Assembly: GCF_000430045.1 (NCBI RefSeq)
Contig: NZ_KE387023.1
Span: 1,443,690-1,480,812, forward strand
Direction of reading: 5' to 3'
Length of the DNA: 37,123 nucleotides
DNA from: Calidithermus chliarophilus DSM 9957
GTDB taxonomy: Bacteria > Deinococcota > Deinococci > Deinococcales > Thermaceae
The notes below the pieces were generated by a model. The model was not told the DNA's origin and did not search any database. It saw only the letters and a list, made by a program, of their open reading frames with translations. Positions within the stretch are counted from its first letter, which is position 1. Each line of letters opens with the position of its first letter. Positions 18,612-25,901 of this stretch are shown piece by piece. The position numbers were made by a program, and so were the translations under genes.

Positions 18612-20091
18612 GCGTGGCCTCGACGCGGGTGCCCTGTCCCGGGGCGCTCTCGAGGCTCAGCCGGCCCCCCAGGCGCTCCAGGCGCTCGCGCATCGAGACC
18701 AGGCCCAGGTGGCCCGGGTGGGGCCGGGCGGGGTCGAAGCCGACGCCGTCGTCGGCGACGAGCAGCCCGACCTCCGCCCCCTCCTGCCGCAGCCGCAGGC
18801 GCACCCGCCGGGCCCTGGCGTGCTTGACCGTGTTGTGCAGCGCCTCCTGGGCCACGCGGTAGAGCGCCTCCTTGGCCTCGAGGCTCAGCGCGGGCTCGTC
18901 GCAGAACTCCGGCTGCACCTCCAGGCCGTGCCGCGCCCGCACCGCCGCGACCTGCTTCGACAGCGCCACCACCAGCCCCTCCTGCTGCAAGGACTCCGGG
19001 CGCAGCTCGAAGATCAGGGACCGCATCTCGGCGATGGCGGCCTCGGCCAGGTTCATCACGAACTCCAGCGCCGCCGGGACTTGGGCGGGGTCGCGCCCGA
19101 GCTGGGTCTGGGCGGTGCGCACCCCCAGCACGATGCCGTAGATGGCCTGCGAGACCGAGTCGTGCAGCTCCCGCGCCAGCTTCTGGCGCTCCTCGAGCGC
19201 GGCCTTGCCCCCCGCCTGCGCGTGCACCCGCGCGTTGTGGATGGCGCTGGCGGCCCGCCGGGCCAGGCTGTGGAAGACCCGCTGCTCCTCGGGGTCGAAG
19301 CCGTGGGGCTCGAGCTTGTCCACGTTGAACACCCCGAAGACCTCCCCGCCCTCGCGCAGCGGCAGGTGCATGAACGAGCGGATGCCCTCGCCGTCGGTGA
19401 GGGAGCGGGCCACCCGGGGGTCGGCGTGGGTGTCCTGCACGATCACCGCCTGGCCGCTGCGGGCGACCTCGGCCAGCAGGCCCTCGCCGCGGTACTCCCG
19501 CATGGCCTCGAGCCAGCCGCCGCTGAAGCCGCGGTGCGCGCGGGTGACGAGGCGCTCGCGGGCCTCGTCCCAGGCCACGATGCAGCTCTTGTCGGCCCCC
19601 AGCAGCTCCACGCACACGTCCACCAGCGCCTGCAGCACCGCCTGCAGCTCGAGCGAGGAGTAGAGCTTGGCGTCGGCCTGGTAGAGGGCCTCCAGGCGGC
19701 GCAGGTGGGGCTGGCCTTCGCCCGCGTCGCGCAGGACGGCCGCGCCGTAGGGGCTGCCGCCGGCCTCGAGCCGGAACGCCGAGCAGCGCACCCGCCGCCA
19801 GCCGCCGTCCGGGCGCGCGAAGGCCACCTCGTGGAAGCCCGGGGGGTCCTGGCCCTCCCGGCTCAGCGCCAGGCGCCGCCGCACCGCCTCGCGGTAGGGC
19901 GGCGCGACGAGGGGGAGCAGGTCTTGGCCCAGCAGCTCGGCCTCCGACCGCCCCAGCAGCGCGCAGGCCGCCGGGTTGGCGTAGACGACCTCCCGGCGCT
20001 CGTCGGCGACCAACACCGCGTCCTGCGCGGCCTCGAGGAGGCTCGCCAGGGCGGGGGCGTCCAGCCGTTTGAGGAATTCAGTCGAGCCCAA
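18601..20091 (-). CDS. NarL-type sensor histidine kinase, PAS-GAF-HisKA_3-HATPase
   Basis: The start is TTG 20091, inside the 3' end of the upstream response regulator gene (14-nt overlap), so the two are translationally linked. The 496-aa soluble protein has a PAS domain (13-115; AAQDAVLVADERREVVYANP), a GAF domain (135-290; SSLELQAVLQALVDVCVELL) and HisKA_3 with the H-box ARELHDSVSQAIYG (phospho-acceptor His310). The HATPase ends LVADDGVGFDPAR and HLGLVSMRERLERLGG. This is the architecture of oxygen-, nitrate- or stress-sensing NarX/DevS/LiaS-like kinases. No transmembrane segment or obvious heme-binding His was identified, so the signal is unknown. It phosphorylates the LuxR-type regulator next to it by all family precedent. 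Confidence 0.88.
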   Translation of the reverse strand: MGSTEFLKRLDAPALASLLEAAQDAVLVADERREVVYANPAACALLGRSEAELLGQDLLPLVAPPYREAVRRRLALSREGQDPPGFHEVAFARPDGGWRRVRCSAFRLEAGGSPYGAAVLRDAGEGQPHLRRLEALYQADAKLYSSLELQAVLQALVDVCVELLGADKSCIVAWDEARERLVTRAHRGFSGGWLEAMREYRGEGLLAEVARSGQAVIVQDTHADPRVARSLTDGEGIRSFMHLPLREGGEVFGVFNVDKLEPHGFDPEEQRVFHSLARRAASAIHNARVHAQAGGKAALEERQKLARELHDSVSQAIYGIVLGVRTAQTQLGRDPAQVPAALEFVMNLAEAAIAEMRSLIFELRPESLQQEGLVVALSKQVAAVRARHGLEVQPEFCDEPALSLEAKEALYRVAQEALHNTVKHARARRVRLRLRQEGAEVGLLVADDGVGFDPARPHPGHLGLVSMRERLERLGGRLSLESAPGQGTRVEATLSV

Positions 20092-20713
20092 CCAGCCCCT
20101 CCTTCAGCGCGAACAGGGCGGCCTGGGTGCGCGAGGAGAGGTCGAGCTTGGAGAGCAGGTGGGAGACGTGGGTCTTGACGGTGAGTTCGGAGACCTCCAG
20201 CCGCTGGGCGATGCGCTTGTTGGAGAACCCCCGCGCGACGAGGCGCAGGATCTCGGTCTCCTTGGGCGTGAGGCTCTCGCGCATCTCGGGCGTGCGAACC
20301 TCCTGGGCCAGGCGCTTGGCGGCCTCGGGGTGCAGCCGAACCTCGCCCCGCGCGGCGGCGTAAACGGCCTCGATGAGGTCCTCCGGGCGGGTGTCCTTGA
20401 GCAGGTAGCCGGCCGCCCCGGCCCGCATGGCCTCGTTCACCAGGCGGTCCTCGAGCGCGCTGGTCAGGGCCAGCACCCCGACGCCGGGGTGACGCGCGCG
20501 CAGGGCGCGGGTGGCCTCGATGCCGTCGGTCCCCGGCATCAGGAGGTCCATCAGCACCACCTGGGGGGCCAGCTTCTCGGCCTGGGCCAGCGCTTCGCCG
20601 CCGTCGGCGGCCTCGCCCACCACCTCCAGGCCCTCGTCGAGGGCCAGGAACATCCGCAGGCCCTGGCGCACCACGGCGTGATCGTCCACCAGCAGCACCC
20701 GCAGCCGGCCCAT
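20078..20713 (-). CDS. LuxR/NarL-family response regulator
   Basis: The 211-aa product starts at ATG 20713. The receiver domain (1-120) has the acidic pair Asp10-Asp11 (LLVDDHAVVR), phospho-acceptor Asp56 (VVLMDLLMPGTDG), Thr/Ser at LALTSAL and Lys at YLLKDTRPED. The C-terminal LuxR helix-turn-helix spans about 145-205: LTPKETEILRLVARGFSNKR, then SELTVKTHVSHLLSKL. The length is normal for the family. It overlaps the kinase gene downstream by 14 nt and forms one operon with it. Targets are not visible; the divergent small ORF and bacterioferritin gene to the right are possible ones. Confidence 0.9.
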   Translation of the reverse strand: MGRLRVLLVDDHAVVRQGLRMFLALDEGLEVVGEAADGGEALAQAEKLAPQVVLMDLLMPGTDGIEATRALRARHPGVGVLALTSALEDRLVNEAMRAGAAGYLLKDTRPEDLIEAVYAAARGEVRLHPEAAKRLAQEVRTPEMRESLTPKETEILRLVARGFSNKRIAQRLEVSELTVKTHVSHLLSKLDLSSRTQAALFALKEGLVGLD

Positions 20714-20819
20714 GGCTCGAGGCTAGCACCGCGGCGGTCGGGGGGACAGGGCCATTCCTACCTCTTTGGCAGGACGACAAACTCCCGGCAGCAGGAAAGG
20801 GTAGAGGAGAGGTGACGCC

Positions 20820-20975
20820 ATGGCAAGAGCCCTGAGCCCTGCTACCCCTCCTCGCGCCGCCGGCGTCGTGCTCGGCGTCTACGGGCTGCTGAGCCAGGTC
20901 CGGACCGTCCTCGGCGAGCCGGGCTTCTCGCCCCAGGCCACCGCCTGTCGGGCCGGGCTGCGCTGGGGTTTCTGA
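20820..20975 (+). CDS. Possible 51-aa protein upstream of bacterioferritin
   Basis: A frame runs from ATG 20820 to TGA 20973-20975 with a good purine-rich site GAGGAGAGG (20804-20812). It encodes MARALSPATPP..., a hydrophobic stretch AAGVVLGVYGLLSQ, and one Cys. It ends 21 nt before the bacterioferritin start and is on the same strand, so it would be co-transcribed. I recognise no family. The ribosome-binding site and position speak for translation; the sequence itself is not compelling. Confidence 0.4.
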   Translation: MARALSPATPPRAAGVVLGVYGLLSQVRTVLGEPGFSPQATACRAGLRWGF

Positions 20976-20996
20976 GGCCCGGAGAAAGGAGCAGCC

Positions 20997-21467
20997 ATGA
21001 AAGGCAACCCGCAGGTCATCGAACTGCTCAACGCCCGGCTCTCGGAGGAGCTGGCCGCCATCAGCCAGTACATGGTCCACGCCGAGATGTGCGCCAACTG
21101 GGGCTACGCCCGGCTGGCGGCGGCGCTGGAGGACCATGCCAAGCAGGAGATGCGCCACGCCGAGCGCCTCATCGCGCGCGTCATCTTCCTCGAGGGCGTG
21201 CCCAGCGTGGCGCGCGTAGGGCCCATCCGCCTCGGGCAGAGCGTGCAGGACATGGTCATCAACGACCACCACGGCGAACTCGAGGCGGTGCACGGCTACA
21301 ACGAGGGCATCGAGCTGTGCACCCGCCTGGCCGACAACGGCACCCGCGAGCTGTTGCAGGAGATCCTGCAGGACGAGGAGGGCCACGTCGACTGGCTCGA
21401 GGCCCAGCGCGACCAGCTCGAGCACATGGGCGTGGCGAACTACCTGGCACTGCAGGCCCAGACCTGA
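20997..21467 (+). CDS. bfr: Bacterioferritin
   Basis: The 156-aa four-helix ferritin starts at ATG 20997 behind AGAAAGGAG. All ferroxidase ligands are in canonical positions: Glu18, Glu51, His54, Glu94, Glu127 and His130. Met52, the heme ligand between subunits, is also present (KQEMRHAE). It is therefore a true heme-binding bacterioferritin, storing iron in a 24-mer in the cytoplasm. No bacterioferritin-associated ferredoxin is beside it. It is transcribed divergently from the NarL-type two-component pair. A stable hairpin at 21483-21512 ends the unit. Confidence 0.95.
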   Translation: MKGNPQVIELLNARLSEELAAISQYMVHAEMCANWGYARLAAALEDHAKQEMRHAERLIARVIFLEGVPSVARVGPIRLGQSVQDMVINDHHGELEAVHGYNEGIELCTRLADNGTRELLQEILQDEEGHVDWLEAQRDQLEHMGVANYLALQAQT

Positions 21468-21482
21468 GCAGCGCGGCCCCCC

Positions 21483-21512
21483 GCACCCCGGCACCGCACG
21501 GTGCCGGGGTGC
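21483..21512 (+). terminator. Hairpin terminator after bacterioferritin
   Basis: GCACCCCGGCACCG (21483-21496) and CGGTGCCGGGGTGC (21499-21512) pair perfectly over 14 bp with a 2-nt loop, 15 nt after the stop. Only two T follow. It is likely the transcript end. Confidence 0.6.
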
Positions 21513-21557
21513 TTCGGCGCTAAAAAGCCTTCGGGGTCGGGTCCCGGCGGCCGGGTA

Positions 21558-21607
21558 TTGCATTTTCCCGGGGGGCGGGGTACATTTTCTTAAAGGTTTA
21601 AGAAAAT
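21558..21607 (+). promoter_or_regulatory. Sugar-binding-protein promoter with overlapping ROK-type operator
   Basis: A TTGCAT -35 (21558-21563) and TACATT -10 (21581-21586) are 17 bp apart. A perfect inverted repeat, ATTTTCTTAAA (21584-21594), GG, TTTAAGAAAAT (21597-21607), covers the -10 and the start site. A repressor bound there would block transcription. The core CTTAA-N4-TTAAG recurs at 29031-29045 and 36411-36425 with N5. The ROK repressor at 31194-32408 is the obvious candidate ligand. Confidence 0.6.
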
Positions 21608-21687
21608 AACCTGGAGGAACTCGAGGCGGCTATCCCGGCTTCAACACAGGGGTCTCAAACCTTGGCACTCACGACAGGAGGACGGTT

Positions 21688-22974
21688 ATGAATTGGAAGA
21701 AGGCAGGCTTGCTCACGCTAACCCTGGCGGGACTGATGGGCTCGAGCCCGTTCGAGTTCAGCCAGGCCCAGGCCCAGGGCCAGCAGATCACCCTGCAGTT
21801 CTGGGGCCACTGGCTCTCCGAACAGCGCCGCCCCACCATCACCCGCATCGTCAACACCTGGAACGCCAAGAACCCCAACGTCAAGGTCGAGTACACCGGG
21901 GTTCCGTTTGATCAAATCATTAACAAAACCCTGGCCTCGGTCGCGGCCGGCAACCCCCCGGACGTGGTGGTCATCGACATCCGCACCACCCGCCTGCGCG
22001 CGGCCAAGGGGCAGAACACGAACCTCTCGGCGCTGGGCGTGGAGAGCAAGAAGAACCTCTACTTCCCCAACCTCTGGGCCACGGGCACCTACAAGGGCCA
22101 GCAGTACGGCCTGCCCTTCAACACCGACACCCGCGTGCTGTACTACAACAAGAAGGCCTTCCGGGAGGTGGGCCTCGACCCCACCCGGCCCCCGAAGACC
22201 TGGGCCGACCTCTGGAACTACGCGCTGAAGCTCGACAAGAAGGAGGGCAACCGCTACACCCGCATGGGCTTCCACCCGCTCTTCGGCGACTTCGGCTACG
22301 AGGGCTGGGTCGGCAACGCCAAGGGCCTGCTCTTCAAGGACACCGACTACGACGAGCCCGCCATCAACAACCCCACCGCGGTGAAGGTGCTCGAGTGGGT
22401 CAAGCGCTGGACCGACAAGTACGGCACCGCGCAGTACGCCGCCTTCCGCGCTTCCTTCGGCGGCGGCGCGCAGGACGAGTTCATGTCGGGCAAGGTGCCC
22501 ATGGTCGTGCGCAACGGCAACTACATCGCCACCATCGCCCGCAACGCCCCCGACCTCGAGTACGGCATCGTCCCCGTGCCCACCGAGGACGGCCAGCAGC
22601 ACCCCTACTCCTCGTGGGGCGGCGGCTTCAACGTGGAGATCCCCAAGGGCACCAAGCACCCCAAGGAGGCCCTGGCCTTCGCCATCTTCCTGACCACTGA
22701 GGGTGCTAAGTACTGGACCGCCGAGCAGAAGGACCTGCCCGGCTACCGCCTGGCCCAGCTCGAGAACAAGGATCCCCTGTTCCTGCAGCTCGTCAACAAC
22801 ATGAAGTACACCTTCGTCGCCCCCACCGCCGCCTACGCCCCCACCTACGGCACCGCCGTGGAGAAGGCCGTACAGGACGTGGTGCTCCAGGGCCGCGACC
22901 CCAAGGCCGCCCTCGACGAGGCCCAGCAGACCGTGATGAAGATGGTCGAGCAGGGCAAGCGCGAGACGCAGTAA
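21688..22974 (+). CDS. ABC transporter extracellular sugar-binding protein (family 1)
   Basis: The 428-aa product starts at ATG 21688 after CAGGAGGAC. The N-terminus is a signal peptide (KKAGLLTLTLAGLMG, with the cleavage zone at QAQAQG near 29-31) without a lipobox Cys, so it is a free or weakly held periplasmic protein. The rest is the SBP_bac_1 fold: ITLQFWGHW near 34, NPPDVVVIDIRTTR, YGLPFNTDTRVLYYNKKAF near 150 and MSGKVPMVVRNGNY near 270. It delivers an oligosaccharide to the two permeases at 29141-30954, from which it is separated by about 6 kb of catabolic genes. The promoter has a palindromic operator (21584-21607). A weak hairpin (23017-23039) follows, so some read-through into the sulfatase gene is likely. 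Confidence 0.92.
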   Translation: MNWKKAGLLTLTLAGLMGSSPFEFSQAQAQGQQITLQFWGHWLSEQRRPTITRIVNTWNAKNPNVKVEYTGVPFDQIINKTLASVAAGNPPDVVVIDIRTTRLRAAKGQNTNLSALGVESKKNLYFPNLWATGTYKGQQYGLPFNTDTRVLYYNKKAFREVGLDPTRPPKTWADLWNYALKLDKKEGNRYTRMGFHPLFGDFGYEGWVGNAKGLLFKDTDYDEPAINNPTAVKVLEWVKRWTDKYGTAQYAAFRASFGGGAQDEFMSGKVPMVVRNGNYIATIARNAPDLEYGIVPVPTEDGQQHPYSSWGGGFNVEIPKGTKHPKEALAFAIFLTTEGAKYWTAEQKDLPGYRLAQLENKDPLFLQLVNNMKYTFVAPTAAYAPTYGTAVEKAVQDVVLQGRDPKAALDEAQQTVMKMVEQGKRETQ

Positions 22975-23016
22975 CGCCGGCTCTTACCCCTTGACAACCA
23001 CGTTTTTTCCCTTCCG

Positions 23017-23039
23017 ACGGGCGACTTAGAGTCGCCCGT
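23017..23039 (+). other. Hairpin between the binding protein and sulfatase genes
   Basis: ACGGGCGAC (23017-23025) pairs with GTCGCCCGT (23031-23039) around a 5-nt loop, just before the sulfatase ribosome-binding site. It may protect the 3' end of the abundant binding-protein mRNA while allowing lower sulfatase expression. Confidence 0.4.
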
Positions 23040-23058
23040 TCGCTCGTGAGGAGCGCCC

Positions 23059-24573
23059 ATGGCCGACGACCGGCTCAGCGTCATCGTGATCCAGCTCGAC
23101 TCGCTCAACCGGCACTTCCTGAGCGCCTACGGCAACGACTGGGTGCGCACCCCCAACCTCGCGCGCTTCGCCGAGCGGGCGGTGGTCTTCGAGCAGCACT
23201 ACACCGGCTCGCTGCCGTGCATGCCCGCCCGCCGCGAGATCTGGGCCGGGGTGGAGGAGTTCTGGTGGCGGGGGTGGGGGCCGCTCGAGCCCTGGGACCG
23301 CCCCCTGGCCTTCCTGGCGGGCCAGCGGGGCATCGTCAGCCAGCTCATCACCGACCACTACCACTTCTTCGAGTGGGGTGCCCACTCCTACGCTTACGAC
23401 TTCACCGGCTACGAGTTCATCCGCGGTCACGAGCACGACAACTGGGTCACCGAGCCGTTGGCCGAGGTCCCGCCCTGGGCCCGGCGCATGGTCGAGGTTC
23501 ACGGCGAAGGCGGACTGACCTACCTGCGCAACGTCGCGCACTTCCGCGGCGAGGAGGACTTCTTCGGGCCTCGGGTGATGGCGGCCACCGCCGAGTGGCT
23601 GGGGCGCAACCACGCCCACGAGCGGTTCTACCTCCACGTCGACTGCTTCGACGTGCACGAGCCCTTCCACGTCCCCGAGCCCTACCGCTCGATGTACACC
23701 GGCCTTCCCCCCGAGGGCCGCAACCCCTGGCCGCGCTACGGCCGCACCGACGACCCCGCGATGGGCCTCACCCCCGAGGACGTGGCGTGGGTGCGGGCGC
23801 AGTTTGCGGGCAAGCTCACCATGGTGGACGCCTGGCTGGGCCGGGTGCTGGACGCGCTCGAGCGCCACCGCCTCTGGGAGCGCACCTGCGTGATGGTCAC
23901 CACCGACCACGGGCACTACCTGGGCGAGCACGACCGCATCGGCAAGCCGGGCTCGCCGCTGTGGCACACCCTCTGCCACATCCCGCTGCTGGTGTGGCAC
24001 CCTGGTGCTCGAGCCGGGCGGGTGAGCGCCGTCACCCAGACCGTGGACCTCTACGCGACGGTGCTCGAGCTCCTGGGCTTAGAAGCCCCCGAGGGCAGCC
24101 ATAGCCACAGCTTCGTGCCGGTGCTGGAAAGGAAGGACCGCCACCGCGGCTTCGCCGTCTACGGCTACAACAACCAGCGGGTGGGCCTGAGCACGCCGGA
24201 GTGGACCCTGCTGCGCGACCAGGACCCCGCCGCCGCCCCCGCCTACGTCTACAGCCACCAGGTGGGCCAGCTCAACCAGCGCTCCGCCGGGGCGCGGCAC
24301 CGGCGGGACTTCGAGCTTCTGGGCCTCGAGGCGGGCCCTTTCCTCCCCGGCGTGTCCACCCCGGTCTGGCGCATGCCCTCGGGCGCTTGGGACGTGCTCA
24401 ACCTGCACCCCCCGCGCCCCGACCTGCTCTACCACAACCCCTCCGACCCCGAGCAGGAGCGGAACCTGGCCGCCGACCGGCCTGCGAAGGTCGCGGAGCT
24501 CGAGGCCCTGCTGCGCGAGCACATGCGGCGCCTGGGGGTGCCCGAGGAGCAGTACGCCCGCCTTCGGCTGTAG
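23059..24573 (+). CDS. Type I (formylglycine) sulfatase, cytoplasmic
   Basis: The 504-aa product starts at ATG 23059. The modification motif C-x-P-x-R is present as CMPAR (Cys54-Arg58), preceded by GSLP, so Cys54 would be oxidised to formylglycine by a maturase encoded elsewhere. Metal-site residues occur at the start (IQLDSLNRHF, where one of the usual double Asp is not seen) and at TTDHGHYLGEHD near 290. CFDVHEPFH near 196 fits the active-site His. No signal peptide is visible, so it acts in the cytoplasm. The substrate cannot be told by sequence; the neighbouring glycosidases suggest sulfated sugars. It lies 84 nt after the sugar-binding protein gene in the same direction, which links desulfation to import. 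Confidence 0.88.
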   Translation: MADDRLSVIVIQLDSLNRHFLSAYGNDWVRTPNLARFAERAVVFEQHYTGSLPCMPARREIWAGVEEFWWRGWGPLEPWDRPLAFLAGQRGIVSQLITDHYHFFEWGAHSYAYDFTGYEFIRGHEHDNWVTEPLAEVPPWARRMVEVHGEGGLTYLRNVAHFRGEEDFFGPRVMAATAEWLGRNHAHERFYLHVDCFDVHEPFHVPEPYRSMYTGLPPEGRNPWPRYGRTDDPAMGLTPEDVAWVRAQFAGKLTMVDAWLGRVLDALERHRLWERTCVMVTTDHGHYLGEHDRIGKPGSPLWHTLCHIPLLVWHPGARAGRVSAVTQTVDLYATVLELLGLEAPEGSHSHSFVPVLERKDRHRGFAVYGYNNQRVGLSTPEWTLLRDQDPAAAPAYVYSHQVGQLNQRSAGARHRRDFELLGLEAGPFLPGVSTPVWRMPSGAWDVLNLHPPRPDLLYHNPSDPEQERNLAADRPAKVAELEALLREHMRRLGVPEEQYARLRL

Positions 24574-24581
24574 CTTGTAGC

Positions 24582-24628
24582 GTGCGCCTGCGCACCGGCC
24601 GTTCCAAACGGGGTGCGCGAGCGCACCC
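24582..24628. terminator. Two perfect hairpins after the sulfatase gene
   Basis: GTGCGC/GCGCAC (24582-24595, 2-nt loop) and GGGTGCGC/GCGCACCC (24611-24628, 2-nt loop) follow the sulfatase stop at once. They are the last high-GC structures before base composition drops at about 24650. Confidence 0.45.
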
Positions 24629-24698
24629 TGCGATTCCGCTGGTGTCACATAGGCCGCACCGCCCTGGACAGATATGGCCTATTGGCTAAAAATTAGGG

Positions 24699-24727
24699 TT
24701 GAATTATTGTTCTAACAGAACTAGAAT
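24699..24727 (+). promoter_or_regulatory. Sigma70 promoter of the lactonase-family gene
   Basis: TTGAAT (24699-24704) and TAGAAT (24722-24727) are 17 bp apart, the best sigma70-type promoter in the window. The spacer contains the inverted repeat GTTCT-AAC-AGAAC (24709-24721), a possible operator. Both lie in AT-rich sequence unlike the flanks. Confidence 0.6.
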
Positions 24728-24799
24728 GAAACTGGGTTGAACCAGTCAACTCGGCAGCCTTTCCCGCGTGTATGGGGAAGAGGGCAAAAGGAGATAATT

Positions 24800-25504
24800 A
24801 TGCGCCAGAATGCCGTGAAGCGTCTTTATTTGATGCAAGTCGGGATCATGCCGGAGTACCAGATTCCGATAGTTTGCTATCTGGTGCAAACGGGTGACGG
24901 CAAGAACATTTTGATTGACAGTGGTCTGCCGGAGGTCATCCCTGAAGGAGAATCGGAGTTCGAGAACGGGCGGGACGTTATCGAGCAGTTGCTGAGCATT
25001 GGCCTAAAACCGGACGATATTGATACAGTCGTTTCAACGCACTACGACGGAGACCATGCCGGGAGACACGCGGCTTTCACGAAGGCGCAATACGTTGTTC
25101 AGCGTGCGCATCATTCGGACGCGGCGAGCAACCCACGTTATGCCGCCATTCGACCCCAATGGGATCAGCCGATAGGGCGTATCCGGCTGGTGGACGGGGA
25201 CACGGAACTTCTGCCGGGGCTGGAGCTGATTGAGACGAGCGGGCATGTGCCGGGACACCAATCAGTGCTGGTGCGGCTGCCCGAAACGGGGGCGGTATTA
25301 CTGACGATTGACGCGGTGCCCTTCGGCGAGGACTTTACCCGCGGCAGGCAGGACGGCGGTAGCAACCCGGACGCCGAAGCGACCCGCGCCAGTACGATTA
25401 AGCTGCTCGATCTGGTCGAAAGGGAGCATATCGGGCTGGTGATTTTCGGTCATGACAAGGAGCAGTGGGAGACGCTGAAAAAAGCGCCGGAGTTCTACGG
25501 GTAG
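24800..25504 (+). CDS. AHL-lactonase-like metallo-beta-lactamase-fold hydrolase, probably acquired
   Basis: The start is ATG 24800 behind AAAAGGAGATAA; an upstream in-frame start at 24737 lies downstream of the promoter but has no ribosome-binding site. The 234-aa single-domain MBL protein resembles the N-acyl-homoserine-lactonase family. Its metal motif is HYDGDH (81-86), with Asp83 in place of the second His of HxHxDH. The later ligands SGHVPGH, TIDAVPF and FGHD are all present. Base composition is clearly lower in GC than the neighbours, and the CTCGAG habit is absent, which points to recent horizontal transfer. The substrate, lactone or otherwise, is uncertain. It sits alone between the sulfatase gene and an MFS remnant, inside the glycan island. 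Confidence 0.8.
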   Translation: MRQNAVKRLYLMQVGIMPEYQIPIVCYLVQTGDGKNILIDSGLPEVIPEGESEFENGRDVIEQLLSIGLKPDDIDTVVSTHYDGDHAGRHAAFTKAQYVVQRAHHSDAASNPRYAAIRPQWDQPIGRIRLVDGDTELLPGLELIETSGHVPGHQSVLVRLPETGAVLLTIDAVPFGEDFTRGRQDGGSNPDAEATRASTIKLLDLVEREHIGLVIFGHDKEQWETLKKAPEFYG

Positions 25505-25595
25505 TGGAAAGAGGCTAGATGGTTAGCAGCGGGTAATGCTGCAACTGCCCTCACCCCCAGCCTCCCTCCCAGGCACGCCCGGCGGAGACATGGCC

Positions 25596-25901
25596 TCACG
25601 TCCGCCGCTCGAGCCGCCCCACCGCCACCCAGGAGGCCGCGACGAAGACCAGGGCCCCCAGGAATACCGCCCGGTAGCCCAGCGCGTCGGCCAGCACCCC
25701 GCCCAGGAAGGGGGCGAAGGCCAGCATCCCGATGAAGGTGTTCATGGCGCCCAGGTAGCGGCTGTGCTCCTCGGCGGGCGCGGCGAACCAGCCGTTGAGC
25801 ACCCCCAGCCGGTAGTTGCGGGCGCGCATCTTTTCGGGGAATTGCCCCCAGGACTCGTTCAGCATGGGCCGGGAGACGCCCCCCGCCAGCGGGGGCCGGG
25901 C
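25596..25901 (-). pseudogene. C-terminal remnant of an MFS transporter
   Basis: The minus-strand frame encodes about 100 residues that read as the last third of a major-facilitator transporter. ARNYRLGVLNGWFAAPAEEH is followed by two helices (GAMNTFIGMLAFAPFLGGVL and YRAVFLGALVFVAASWVAVG) and a basic tail. The N-terminal helices are missing. Coding sense begins directly after the TAA of the GH38 gene (25902-25904) and happens to be in the same frame. An ATG at 25865 could start an 89-aa product, but this could not transport. It is best read as a deletion scar, possibly from the event that brought in the lactonase-family gene. Confidence 0.65.

Noticed and set aside
22991-22996. Perfect TTGACA -35 hexamer upstream of the sulfatase gene
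   Set aside because: No -10-like sequence occurs at 15-19 bp downstream; the region there is CCGACGGGCG.
24709-24721. GTTCT-AAC-AGAAC as a LexA box
   Set aside because: The orientation of the half-sites is opposite to the known GAAC-N4-GTTC box; kept only as a possible operator of unknown protein.
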